This document shows, one piece after another, positions 37,231 through 46,116 of a stretch of 64,000 bases of DNA. The stretch comes from Melioribacter sp. GTDB taxonomy: Bacteria; Bacteroidota; Ignavibacteria; Ignavibacteriales; Melioribacteraceae. The notes below the pieces were generated by a model, which was given only the letters and a program-made list of their open reading frames with translations, was not told where the DNA came from and made no database searches. How positions within the stretch are numbered: the first letter of the stretch is position 1; every line of letters begins with the position of its first letter. Location: positions 296,587 through 360,586 of the forward strand of contig DYHW01000001.1 in NCBI GenBank assembly GCA_020723965.1, given 5' to 3'. A program made the position numbers and the translations under genes.

Positions 37231-38208
37231 ATGAAAGTATATAGAGAAGATTCTGAAATTGTAAAAACAAAAAAAGCTGTTGTAACGGTTGGCTCGTTTG
37301 ATGGTTTGCATCTTGGGCACTTAAGAATTTTGGATAAGGTGAAAGAAGTTGCTGAACAAACAAACTGCACAAGTTTTGTCGTTACATTCGAACCTCATCC
37401 GAGACTAGTTCTTTCTCAAGACTATGATATGAAGCTTCTCACATCGCTTGAAGAAAAAAAAGAGATACTCGAAAAGATTGGAATCGAAAATTTACTAGTA
37501 ATAAATTTTTCAAAAGAGTTTTCACAATTAATTTCCGATGAGTTTCTTAAAAAATTTATAGTTGAAAAAACTGACGCTGCTTATATGGTAATAGGACACG
37601 ATCATAAATTTGGAAGAGACAGATTGGGTGACGAAAACAAGCTTCGTAATGTGGGGATGCTCTATAATTTTCAAGTTGCTGCTGTTTCTCCCCAAACTAT
37701 TGATGGTGAAATTTTAAGCAGCACCAAGATCAGAACAGCTCTTGCCGAAGGGAATATTGAGAAGGCAAATTCATTCTTGGGCAGAAACTATTCAATATCG
37801 GGAACAATTGTTCAAGGCGCTCAGCGCGGTCGTCTATTAGGATTTCCAACAGCCAACATTAGACCGCACGAACCAAAGAAAGCCGTTCCGATGAAAGGCG
37901 TTTATGTTGTAAAGTGTCAATTGGAAAATGAAAGTCATTATGGAATTATGAACATTGGGTGCAGGCCAACTTTCGAGAATAAACGGGAGCTTGTTCTCGA
38001 AGTGCATCTTTTGGATTTCAACAGAGATATCTACGGCAAATCCTTAAAAGTTTATTTCTTAAAACGATTACGCGACGAAAATAAATTCGTATCTAAAGAA
38101 GAACTTATTCATCAAATAGAAATTGATCAGCAAAGAGCGATGGAAATAATTCGCAGTACAAATTTCTGTCTGTGCAAACAGAATTCTATTTGGCGAAACA
38201 ATAAATAA
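37231..38208 (+). CDS. ribF: Bifunctional riboflavin kinase/FAD synthetase
   Basis: RibF converts riboflavin to FMN and FMN to FAD. The N-terminal adenylyltransferase domain has VVTVGSFDGLHLGHLRIL with the HxGH-like motif, TFEPHPRLVL, and VIGHDHKFGRDRLGD. After SSTKIR, the C-terminal kinase domain holds RGRLLGFPTANI and the terminal VYFLKRLRDENKF. ATG 37231 is preferred to the upstream TTG at 37204. The 325-residue length is normal. It lies between truB and rpsO, as in several phyla. Confidence 0.94.
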   Translation: MKVYREDSEIVKTKKAVVTVGSFDGLHLGHLRILDKVKEVAEQTNCTSFVVTFEPHPRLVLSQDYDMKLLTSLEEKKEILEKIGIENLLVINFSKEFSQLISDEFLKKFIVEKTDAAYMVIGHDHKFGRDRLGDENKLRNVGMLYNFQVAAVSPQTIDGEILSSTKIRTALAEGNIEKANSFLGRNYSISGTIVQGAQRGRLLGFPTANIRPHEPKKAVPMKGVYVVKCQLENESHYGIMNIGCRPTFENKRELVLEVHLLDFNRDIYGKSLKVYFLKRLRDENKFVSKEELIHQIEIDQQRAMEIIRSTNFCLCKQNSIWRNNK

Positions 38209-38279
38209 AAAAAAATAAATAACTAATTAACCTTGGTTCATTCTGAGGTTATATTGAACAAATAAAAAGGAGTAACATA

Positions 38280-38549
38280 ATGTCGTTATCAAAAGAAGAA
38301 AAACTTGAGATAATTAAAAAATTTGGGAAAGGAGCCAAAGACAGCGGCACCACAGAAGTGCAAATTGCTCTTCTAACAGTAAGAATAAATCAACTTGCTT
38401 CTCATTTCGAAGGGCACAAAAAAGATCACGCTTCAAGAAGAGGATTGATGCAAATGGTTGGTAAAAGAAGAAGACTGCTCGATTATCTCGCTGAAAAAAA
38501 TATCGAAAGATACCGTGCCATAATAAAAGAATTAAACATCAGAAAATAA
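38280..38549 (+). CDS. rpsO: 30S ribosomal protein S15
   Basis: The 89-residue protein is a complete S15, which binds the central domain of 16S rRNA early in assembly. [45 protein letters not shown] and the C-terminal [12 protein letters not shown] are diagnostic. AAAAGGAG precedes the ATG. It precedes pnp by twelve bases, the classical pair. Confidence 0.97.
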   Translation: MSLSKEEKLEIIKKFGKGAKDSGTTEVQIALLTVRINQLASHFEGHKKDHASRRGLMQMVGKRRRLLDYLAEKNIERYRAIIKELNIRK

Positions 38550-38561
38550 GAGGTTTATTAA

Positions 38562-40679
38562 ATGGTTTATACCAAAGAAGTACAAATAGGAAAACAAAAA
38601 CTCATCATAGAAACTGGAAAGCTTGCTAAACAAGCAAACGGCGCAGTTATGGCTCGTTACGGCGATACGATGATTTTAGTAACTGCTGTTGCCGGGCAAC
38701 TGCGGGAGGAAGTCGATTTTTTTCCGCTCAGTGTTGAATATAGAGAGAAATCACTTGCCGCAGGTAAAATACCAGGAGGATTTTTCAAACGAGAAGGAAA
38801 ACCGACCGACAAAGAAGTTCTTAGCTCTCGTTTGATAGATCGTCCTATCCGTCCTTTGTTTCCAAATGAATATAGAAACGAAACACAAGTTGCGGCGTTC
38901 GTTTATTCTTTCGATAATGAAAACGACCCGGATGTAATTGCTGCTTGTGCCGCATCTGCTGCTTTGGCGGTTTCAGACATTCCGTTTCTCGAATCGATAG
39001 GCGAAGTAAGAGTCGGAAGAATCAACGGTCAATTTGTTATCAATCCGTCATTTCTTGAAATTGAAGAGAGCGATATTGAATTGGTGGTTGCCGGCACAGA
39101 CAGCTCTATTATGATGGTTGAAGGTGAAGCAAAGGAAGTTAGCGAAGAAGATATGATTGAAGCTCTGAAATTCGCTCATGCTGAAATTAAAAAGATCATT
39201 CGGATTCAAAATGAACTGCGCGAGCTCTGCGGTAAAACAAAAATGGAAGTTACAAAGAAAGTTATTGATGAAAATTTGTTGAACGATTTGAATGCGCTTG
39301 CATTGGAAAAATTTAAAAGTATTGTTGCTTCAGTTCTTGCTAAAGAAGATAGATCTGCTCAGAACAAAGCGTTGACAGACGAAGTTACTGCTACGCTTTC
39401 AGAAAAATATCCCGAGCAAGAAGAATTGATTAAAGAACTTCTTCACGATATGGAAAAAGATTTGATGCGCAAGAGGATTCTTGAAAAAGGGCTGCGTCTT
39501 GATGGAAGGGACACAAAACAGATTAGACCAATCTCGATCGAACTTGGAATTCTTCCGCGCCCGCACGGAACTGCGCTCTTTACACGCGGAGAGACTCAAA
39601 GCTTAACCGCTTTAACGCTTGGGTCTAAAGGGGATGAACAAATCATAGATGGTTTACAAACAGAATACAAAAAAAGATTTCTCCTGCACTACAACTTTCC
39701 CCCTTTCAGCGTTGGTGAAGTTGGAAGGTTCGGCGGAGTGGGAAGAAGAGAAATTGGACACGGAAATCTTGCAGAGCGTTCTCTAAAAAATATTATCCCG
39801 TCCGAAGATAAATTTCCATATATCATTCGCATCAATTCTGATATTCTTGAATCGAACGGATCTTCTTCAATGGCAACCGTTTGCGCTGGTTCTTTGGCTT
39901 TGATGGATGGCGGCGTTCCGATCAAAACTGCTATTGCAGGAATTGCGATGGGACTTGTAAAGGAAGGGGACCAATACGCAATACTTTCAGACATACTTGG
40001 TAATGAAGATCATCTTGGCGATATGGATTTCAAAGTAGCCGGTTCCGAAAATGGGATCACCGGGCTGCAGATGGATATAAAAATACAGGGCATTTCTTAT
40101 GAGATAATAGAGAAAGCGCTTCAGCAGGCAAAAGAAGGACGGCTCCACATTCTTAAAATTATGAATGAAGCTATTTCTGAACCGAGACAAAATATTTCTT
40201 CGTTCGCGCCAAGAATCTTCACAACAAAAATTCCAACTGATAAAATCGGTACTCTTATCGGACCCGGTGGAAAAGTTGTTCAGAAGATCCAAAAAGACTT
40301 CTGCGTTGATATTAACATTGAAGAGGATGGAACAGTAAGCATTTCCGGGCAAGATTCAAAGCTGGCTAAAGAAGCAAAAGAATATATTAAATGGTTAACG
40401 GCAGAACCTGAAATTGGTAAGACATACAACGGCAAAGTTATTAGTATAAAAGAGTTTGGCGCATTTGTGGAATTTTTGCCTGGGACTCAGGGATTGCTTC
40501 ACATTTCGCAGATCGATACGAAAAAGATTGCAAAAGTGAGCGATGTTTTGAAAGAAGGGGAAACAATAAAAGTAAAATTGTTAAGCGTTGAAGGCGGTAA
40601 ATTTTCTCTTTCGAGAAAAGCGTTGTTGAAAGAGAAAGATACAACCGAAGAAAATAATGGCGAGAACAATTCATTGTAA
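38562..40679 (+). CDS. pnp: Polyribonucleotide nucleotidyltransferase
   Basis: PNPase degrades RNA phosphorolytically from the 3' end. The 705-residue chain has two RNase PH domains; the second starts near RPHGTALFTRGETQSLTALTL and contains GDMDFKVAGSENGITGLQMD with catalytic Asp residues. A KH domain (IGTLIGPGGKVVQKIQ) and an S1 domain (GKVISIKEFGAFVEFLPG) follow. The helical linker between the PH domains is present. It closes the rimP-to-pnp block; a repeat hairpin follows. Confidence 0.97.
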   Translation: MVYTKEVQIGKQKLIIETGKLAKQANGAVMARYGDTMILVTAVAGQLREEVDFFPLSVEYREKSLAAGKIPGGFFKREGKPTDKEVLSSRLIDRPIRPLFPNEYRNETQVAAFVYSFDNENDPDVIAACAASAALAVSDIPFLESIGEVRVGRINGQFVINPSFLEIEESDIELVVAGTDSSIMMVEGEAKEVSEEDMIEALKFAHAEIKKIIRIQNELRELCGKTKMEVTKKVIDENLLNDLNALALEKFKSIVASVLAKEDRSAQNKALTDEVTATLSEKYPEQEELIKELLHDMEKDLMRKRILEKGLRLDGRDTKQIRPISIELGILPRPHGTALFTRGETQSLTALTLGSKGDEQIIDGLQTEYKKRFLLHYNFPPFSVGEVGRFGGVGRREIGHGNLAERSLKNIIPSEDKFPYIIRINSDILESNGSSSMATVCAGSLALMDGGVPIKTAIAGIAMGLVKEGDQYAILSDILGNEDHLGDMDFKVAGSENGITGLQMDIKIQGISYEIIEKALQQAKEGRLHILKIMNEAISEPRQNISSFAPRIFTTKIPTDKIGTLIGPGGKVVQKIQKDFCVDINIEEDGTVSISGQDSKLAKEAKEYIKWLTAEPEIGKTYNGKVISIKEFGAFVEFLPGTQGLLHISQIDTKKIAKVSDVLKEGETIKVKLLSVEGGKFSLSRKALLKEKDTTEENNGENNSL

Positions 40680-40720
40680 CAAAACTTGCTACTTTTAAAG
40701 ATGATCTTAAAAGTATTTTT

Positions 40721-40785
40721 TGTCATGCTTTCTGGCAGAACCGGAGTGAGGTTCCTCTGCAAAAACGGGGAACCTCAGAATGACA
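40721..40785. repeat. Palindromic intergenic element after pnp
   Basis: An inner nine-base perfect stem (TGAGGTTCC at 40747-40755 and GGAACCTCA at 40769-40777) is enclosed by outer arms TGTCAT (40721-40726) and ATGACA (40780-40785). The composition differs from the AT-rich surroundings. It may end the pnp transcript, though no T run follows, and looks like a mobile palindromic repeat. Confidence 0.55.
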
Positions 40786-40848
40786 TTTATTAAACAGCTT
40801 CAGATTTTGTTGCGCTATTTAATTAACGCAATATGTAAAGATTGATTG

Positions 40849-41916
40849 ATGAAAATTGGGAACATAGATATTGGGAAAAGATTATTTTTAGCTCCTATGG
40901 CTGAGGTTACCGATTCTCCTTTTAGAAAAATCTGTAAAGAACAAGGGGCAGGCATTACTTTTACGCAAATGGTTAGTGCTGAAGGCGTAATAAAAAATAA
41001 TTTTGATACACTTCGTTATCTTTCATTTAGCCGCACAGAAAAACCGATTGGCGTTCAGGTTCTTGGAAACGATCCGGAAATTTTGAAAGAAGCCGCAAAA
41101 GAAATTTCAAAGTTAAAGCCCGATTTGATCGATTTGAACTGTGGCTGCCCGGTTGATAAAGTTGTTTCGTGTAATATGGGCTCTGCGCTGCTTGATAGTC
41201 CTAAAACAATTGGTCTGCTTGTGCGTAAAATGGTTGAAGGTGCAAATGGCGTTCCTGTTTCAGTAAAACTACGGCTTGGAAAAGATAAAAATCATATAAA
41301 CATTTTTGATACCGCTAAGGAAGTTGAAGAAAACGGCGGCTCGTTGATTTTTGTGCACGCAAGAACACGCGCAGATAGATATGAAACAAACTCGGATTGG
41401 AACTGGATTAAAAAAGTTAAAGAGATTGCTAAAATTCCCGTTGTAGGTAACGGCTCTATCTTTACTCCTCAAGACGCAAAAGAGATGATCGAATCGACCG
41501 GATGCGATTCTGCTATGGTTGCGCGCGGAGCGCTAGGAAATCCTTTCATTTTTTCGCGGTTCAATTTATTGATGGAAACTGGAACTGAGCCCGGTGAACC
41601 AAATGCAGCTATTGTGAAAGAAGTTTTACTTAACCATATTAATTATTTAGAGACCGAATTCGGTGAATTGAATGCTCTGGATAAAGCTAAAAAAAATTCT
41701 ATCTGGTATTTTAGGAATTATGCTGGTATAGATTTTTTGCTAAGTAATGTGTTTGGGTTAAAAAGTTTGGGGTCGATAAGATCTATTATTGAAGAACACA
41801 CAACAAAAATATTAAACAACGGTTATTCTGAAAGCGGAAAGACCGATATCCATAAAAAATTTCAAAAGAAAGTTCTTTTTTGGCTAACTGAAGAAAAAGT
41901 TCACTCGCTAAGCTAA
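40849..41916 (+). CDS. dusB: tRNA-dihydrouridine synthase, DusB-like
   Basis: The flavoenzyme reduces uridines in the tRNA D-loop. Motifs are LAPMAEVTDSPFRKICKEQG, GVQVLGNDPEILKEAA, LIDLNCGCPVDKVVS with the catalytic Cys, SVKLRLGKD, and VARGALGNPFIF. The TIM barrel is followed by a small helical domain; total length is 355 residues. The start is ATG 40849, three bases after an alternative TTG. It precedes rng by about 20 bases. Confidence 0.93.
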   Translation: MKIGNIDIGKRLFLAPMAEVTDSPFRKICKEQGAGITFTQMVSAEGVIKNNFDTLRYLSFSRTEKPIGVQVLGNDPEILKEAAKEISKLKPDLIDLNCGCPVDKVVSCNMGSALLDSPKTIGLLVRKMVEGANGVPVSVKLRLGKDKNHINIFDTAKEVEENGGSLIFVHARTRADRYETNSDWNWIKKVKEIAKIPVVGNGSIFTPQDAKEMIESTGCDSAMVARGALGNPFIFSRFNLLMETGTEPGEPNAAIVKEVLLNHINYLETEFGELNALDKAKKNSIWYFRNYAGIDFLLSNVFGLKSLGSIRSIIEEHTTKILNNGYSESGKTDIHKKFQKKVLFWLTEEKVHSLS

Positions 41917-41934
41917 GAACAAAAAGGTTTTTTA

Positions 41935-43539
41935 ATGAAAAAAGAGATAATAATAAGCTCATCTTCATCTCAGAATAGAGTTGCAATAACAGAAAATGGA
42001 AATCTTGTAGATTTTTTTATTGATCATCCTGAAAAACAACGTATGGTTGGCAATGTGTATTTAGGTAAAGTTGCGAGGGTAATACCCGGCATACGTGCAG
42101 CGTTCATCGACATCGGTTTGAAGCACGATGCTTTTCTTCATTTTTCCGATATTGGTGAAAGAACAGAAGCGCTTAAAGGAATTTTCGAAGAAGATGAAGC
42201 AGATGATTCTGATGAAGAAGATGCCTTAATTGAGAAACCTGCCGCTCCGGAAAATCTTGACCCAAATAGTTCTCCTTTTAAGAAAGAGAATTTTGAACAG
42301 AGAGAAAAAACATCTTTAACCCGATTGAAAAAAGGGGAAGATTTACTTATTCAAATAATTAAGGAGCCTGTTAAAGATAAAGGTGTACGCGTAACTTCTT
42401 CTATATCTATTCCCGGAAGATTTTGCGTTCTTCTTCCAATGGATAACAAAATTGGAGTCTCGAAGAAAATTGTCGATTTCCGAGAAAGAAAAAGATTGAG
42501 AAGAATTGCGCGGGGAATAATTCCTGAAAACTGCGGGCTAATTATCAGAACTGCTGCAAAAGATCAAAGCGAAGAATCTCTTTCTGCCGATTTAAAATAC
42601 CTGATTAAGATTTGGTCTGATTTGCAGGAAGATGCAAAAAAACAAAAACCTCCATTTTTGCTGTATCAAGATTTGAGCACCACAATTAGTGTTATAAGAG
42701 ATTTATTTACTCCAGATGTTTCGAAAGTTTTTGTAGATTCAAAAAAACTTTACAAAGAAATTAAAAACTATGTTCAGTTCATTCAGCCGGCATTAGTAGA
42801 TCGGATTGAATTTTACAAAAATGATGAGCCGATTTTTGAAGCATTCAGAATAGACGAACAGATTAAAACTTTAATGGGGCGTAAAGTGCCGCTGCCAAGC
42901 GGGGGACATATTATCATTGAACATACAGAAGCGATGATAGTGATTGATGTTAACAGCGGCAGATACGCAGCAAAAAAGGAACAAGAATTAAATTCGCTTA
43001 AAACCGACCTTGAAGCTGCGCGTGAAATTGCTCGTCAGTTGAGACTGCGGGATATTGGCGGTTTGATTGTTGTCGATTTTATAGATCTTGAAGATGATAA
43101 GAACCGAAAAAAAATTTATGATGAATTGAAAAAAGAATTTAAAAAGGACCGCGCAAAAACAGCTTTGCTTCCTATGTCGGAATTTGGTTTGATGCAAATT
43201 ACGCGTGAACGTATTCGCGAAAATATTTTGCAATCGATGCATGAAATTTGTCATTATTGTAATGGCACAGGACTTTTAACCAAGAGATCGAATCTGCTTC
43301 TTGAAATTGAAAAATGGCTGAAGCGCTTTAAGCGGGAAGGAAAATCAAGAGCTTTAATATTGCGCGTTCATCCTTCGCTGGCAGAAAAGATAAATCAAGG
43401 ATTCATTTCAACATTTTTGAAGATGAAGTTAAAATTCTTTTTGCGCTTAAAATTAGAAGCTGATGAAAAAGTCAATCCTCAAAAATTTTATTTTATTGCT
43501 GCTAAGACCGGAGAAGATATAACCGAAGAATTTGCTTAG
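41935..43539 (+). CDS. rng: Ribonuclease G/E family endonuclease
   Basis: RNase G/E processes rRNA and mRNA by cutting 5'-monophosphorylated RNA. An S1 domain at the start (VGNVYLGKVARVIPGIRAAFIDIGL) is interrupted by an acidic insertion of about 45 residues (about 85-130). The catalytic DNase-I-like core follows, with MIVIDVNSGRYA and GGLIVVDFIDLEDDKNR supplying the metal-binding Asp residues. CHYCNGTG is the zinc-link. At 534 residues it is the short RNase G form without the RNase E scaffold. Confidence 0.92.
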   Translation: MKKEIIISSSSSQNRVAITENGNLVDFFIDHPEKQRMVGNVYLGKVARVIPGIRAAFIDIGLKHDAFLHFSDIGERTEALKGIFEEDEADDSDEEDALIEKPAAPENLDPNSSPFKKENFEQREKTSLTRLKKGEDLLIQIIKEPVKDKGVRVTSSISIPGRFCVLLPMDNKIGVSKKIVDFRERKRLRRIARGIIPENCGLIIRTAAKDQSEESLSADLKYLIKIWSDLQEDAKKQKPPFLLYQDLSTTISVIRDLFTPDVSKVFVDSKKLYKEIKNYVQFIQPALVDRIEFYKNDEPIFEAFRIDEQIKTLMGRKVPLPSGGHIIIEHTEAMIVIDVNSGRYAAKKEQELNSLKTDLEAAREIARQLRLRDIGGLIVVDFIDLEDDKNRKKIYDELKKEFKKDRAKTALLPMSEFGLMQITRERIRENILQSMHEICHYCNGTGLLTKRSNLLLEIEKWLKRFKREGKSRALILRVHPSLAEKINQGFISTFLKMKLKFFLRLKLEADEKVNPQKFYFIAAKTGEDITEEFA

Positions 43540-43612
43540 CCGTCTTCAATTGTTTTTAATATTTGTTAACTTTCCTTTAGTATTTTTTTGAATTATTTGA
43601 GGTGCTCTCGAA

Positions 43613-44257
43613 ATGAAATTTTTTATCGATACAGCTAATATTGACCAAATAAAAGAAGCCGCTTCTTATGGCTTACTAGACGGCGTAACAACAAATCCTT
43701 CGCTTGTTGCAAAAGAAGGAAAAAATTTTCGCGAGCTGCTTGGAGAAATTGTAAAGATTGTTGATGGACCAATAAGCGCAGAGGTTGTTTCTACAGATTA
43801 CGAAGGTATATTAAAAGAAGCATACGAACTTGCTAAGATTCACAAAAACATTGTCATTAAAGTTCCTCTTATCAAAGAGGGAATTAAAGCCGTTAAAACT
43901 CTTTCAGAAAAAGAAATTAAAACGAATGTTACATTATGCTTTTCAGCTGCTCAAGCTCTTCTTGCTGCAAAAGCCGGCGCTGCATATATAAGCCCCTTTG
44001 TTGGAAGATTGGATGATGTAAGCACAAATGGAATGGAATTGATAAAACAGATTGTAACAATTTATAGGAATTACAATTTCAAAACAGAAGTGCTTGTTGC
44101 AAGCATTCGACATCCTCTACATGTTGTTGATGCAGCAATAATGGGTGCTGATGTCTGTACTATGCCATTCGATGTAATTGAAAAATTATTTAACCATCCG
44201 CTAACAGATATTGGATTGGAAAAATTCTTAAGCGACTGGAAAAAATTAAATCAATAA
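43613..44257 (+). CDS. fsa: Transaldolase-like fructose-6-phosphate aldolase
   Basis: The 214-residue enzyme matches the small transaldolase/FSA family. [16 protein letters not shown] and [13 protein letters not shown] form the start, the Schiff-base lysine is in [11 protein letters not shown], and [29 protein letters not shown] and VLVASIRHP follow. Family members act either as transaldolase or as dihydroxyacetone-dependent aldolase; the sequence does not settle which. GAGGTG precedes the ATG. It is five bases from gcvT. Confidence 0.9.
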   Translation: MKFFIDTANIDQIKEAASYGLLDGVTTNPSLVAKEGKNFRELLGEIVKIVDGPISAEVVSTDYEGILKEAYELAKIHKNIVIKVPLIKEGIKAVKTLSEKEIKTNVTLCFSAAQALLAAKAGAAYISPFVGRLDDVSTNGMELIKQIVTIYRNYNFKTEVLVASIRHPLHVVDAAIMGADVCTMPFDVIEKLFNHPLTDIGLEKFLSDWKKLNQ

Positions 44258-44262
44258 TATTT

Positions 44263-45345
44263 ATGAAGAAGACAAAATTTTATTCGGTGCATGAAAAGCT
44301 TGGTGCTAAAATAGTTGACTTTGTTGGCTTTAAAATGCCGGTCCAATATACATCAATAATAGCAGAGCATAAAGCAGTACGAACATCCGTAGGCGTTTTC
44401 GATGTTTCTCACATGGGAGAAATTATTATACGCGGAGATAAAGCGCTTGATCTTGTTCAATATCTCACTGTGAACGATGTATCGCTTCTTGTCGATGGAC
44501 GCGTTCAGTATTCGGCAATGTGTTACCCAAATGGCGGTATTGTTGATGACCTGCTTGTTTATAGAATGAGTCAAAAAGAATTTATGCTTGTTGTCAATGC
44601 CTCAAATAAAGACAAAGACTATGCGCGGATGAAAGAAAATAACACATTCGGCGTAGATATAATTGATGAAAGCGATCAATATTCTCTGCTTGCTGTTCAA
44701 GGACCAAATTCGAAAGATGTAATCGAAAAAATCTGCGATAGACCGTTAGACTTAGAATACTATCATTTCTTTTTTGCGAAAGTAGCCGGCATTGATATGA
44801 TTGTCTCTCGCACTGGTTACACGGGCGAACTTGGATACGAATTATATTTTAAAGGAAATGAAACTGATGCTGAAAAAGTTTGGAACTCGTTATTTGAAGC
44901 GGGAAAATTTTTCGATATTCAACCTGTGGGGCTCGGCGCAAGAGATTCGCTCCGACTTGAAATGGGTTTTTGTTTATACGGAAATGATATCGATCAAACA
45001 ACAAATACTATTGAAGCAGGACTCGGATGGATAACAAAGCTTAAAAAACCTAACTTTATTGGGAAAGATGCTTTAATAAAAGTTAAAGAAGAGGGACCAA
45101 AAAGAAAATTAGTTCCTATGATTTCCGACGGAAAAGCTTTTCCGCGGCATGGCTATGAATTATCATTAGATGGGAAAGTTGTTGGGTATATAACCAGCGG
45201 AACAGTAAGCCCGATACTTGATAAAGCTATTGCCCTCGGTTATGTTCAATCGGAATTTGCTAAAGAAGGAACCCGAATAAATTTTTTAATTAGAGGGAAA
45301 GAAATTCCTGCAATTATAACAAAACTACCATTTGTAATAAATTGA
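44263..45345 (+). CDS. gcvT: Glycine cleavage system T protein (aminomethyltransferase)
   Basis: GcvT transfers the methylene group from the lipoylated H protein to tetrahydrofolate. The segments [60 protein letters not shown] and [19 protein letters not shown] are typical, as is the C-terminal barrel ([20 protein letters not shown]). The 360-residue length is normal. The other glycine cleavage genes (gcvH, gcvP) are not in this window. Confidence 0.94.
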   Translation: MKKTKFYSVHEKLGAKIVDFVGFKMPVQYTSIIAEHKAVRTSVGVFDVSHMGEIIIRGDKALDLVQYLTVNDVSLLVDGRVQYSAMCYPNGGIVDDLLVYRMSQKEFMLVVNASNKDKDYARMKENNTFGVDIIDESDQYSLLAVQGPNSKDVIEKICDRPLDLEYYHFFFAKVAGIDMIVSRTGYTGELGYELYFKGNETDAEKVWNSLFEAGKFFDIQPVGLGARDSLRLEMGFCLYGNDIDQTTNTIEAGLGWITKLKKPNFIGKDALIKVKEEGPKRKLVPMISDGKAFPRHGYELSLDGKVVGYITSGTVSPILDKAIALGYVQSEFAKEGTRINFLIRGKEIPAIITKLPFVIN

Positions 45346-45346
45346 T

Positions 45347-46114
45347 ATGAAAGTTAACATCCATTTTTCGAATCTACATTTTGATGAACTATACTTTAGC
45401 GGTAAAACTACAGTTGTAATCGATGTGCTTCGCGCATCGACTGTAATAGTAACTGCGCTTAAGAATGGCGCGCGGGAAATTATACCTGTTATCACTATCG
45501 ACTTTGCAATTAAAGTTTCTGGCAATGCATTTGGCGGGCAAACGCTTCTCGGTGGCGAGCGAAATACAAAAATGGTTGAGGGTTTTAATCTTGGCAATTC
45601 CCCAGCAGAGTATAAACCGGAAGTTGTTTCCGGCAAGTCGATTATTCTTTATACAACAAACGGGTCCAAGTCGATTGTCAAAGCCAAGTTTTCCGAAAAA
45701 CTTTTTATCTGCTGCTTTAATAATTTACATTCGGTTGCAAATCATCTTCTTGCTTTAAAAAAAGATGTTGAAATTGTTTGTGCCGGAACAAGTGGCAATT
45801 TTAATTTGGAAGATGCTGTGTGTGCAGGAAAACTGCTTAGCGAAATGCAAAAGATTGATGATACATTAGAATTTAACGATTCGGGCAGAGCAAGTTTGAA
45901 TCTCAATAAATCGTTCGGCAGAAATTTGACCAAAATGTTAAAAGAAACAGACCATGGGAAATTATTGATACAAAATGGATTTAGCACTGATCTTAAAATG
46001 TGCGCGCAATTGGGAACAACCGATCTGATTCCTTATTTTGCTTCGGGCGCTATTAAAAAATTAGAAATAGACAGCGCACATAGTAATAAAGAAAACGAAC
46101 CGAAAGTTTCTTAA
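45347..46114 (+). CDS. comB: 2-phosphosulfolactate phosphatase family protein (ComB)
   Basis: The 255-residue protein matches ComB. TTVVIDVLRASTVIVTAL, GGERNTKMVEGFNLGNSP, LYTTNGSKSIVKA, IVCAGTSGNFNLEDAVCAG and HGKLLIQNGF are family segments with the Mg-binding acidic residues. In methanogens ComB dephosphorylates phosphosulfolactate for coenzyme M; in bacteria it occurs without that pathway, as seems so here. One base separates it from gcvT and two from ftsK, so it shares their transcript. Confidence 0.9.
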   Translation: MKVNIHFSNLHFDELYFSGKTTVVIDVLRASTVIVTALKNGAREIIPVITIDFAIKVSGNAFGGQTLLGGERNTKMVEGFNLGNSPAEYKPEVVSGKSIILYTTNGSKSIVKAKFSEKLFICCFNNLHSVANHLLALKKDVEIVCAGTSGNFNLEDAVCAGKLLSEMQKIDDTLEFNDSGRASLNLNKSFGRNLTKMLKETDHGKLLIQNGFSTDLKMCAQLGTTDLIPYFASGAIKKLEIDSAHSNKENEPKVS

Positions 46115-46116
46115 TA

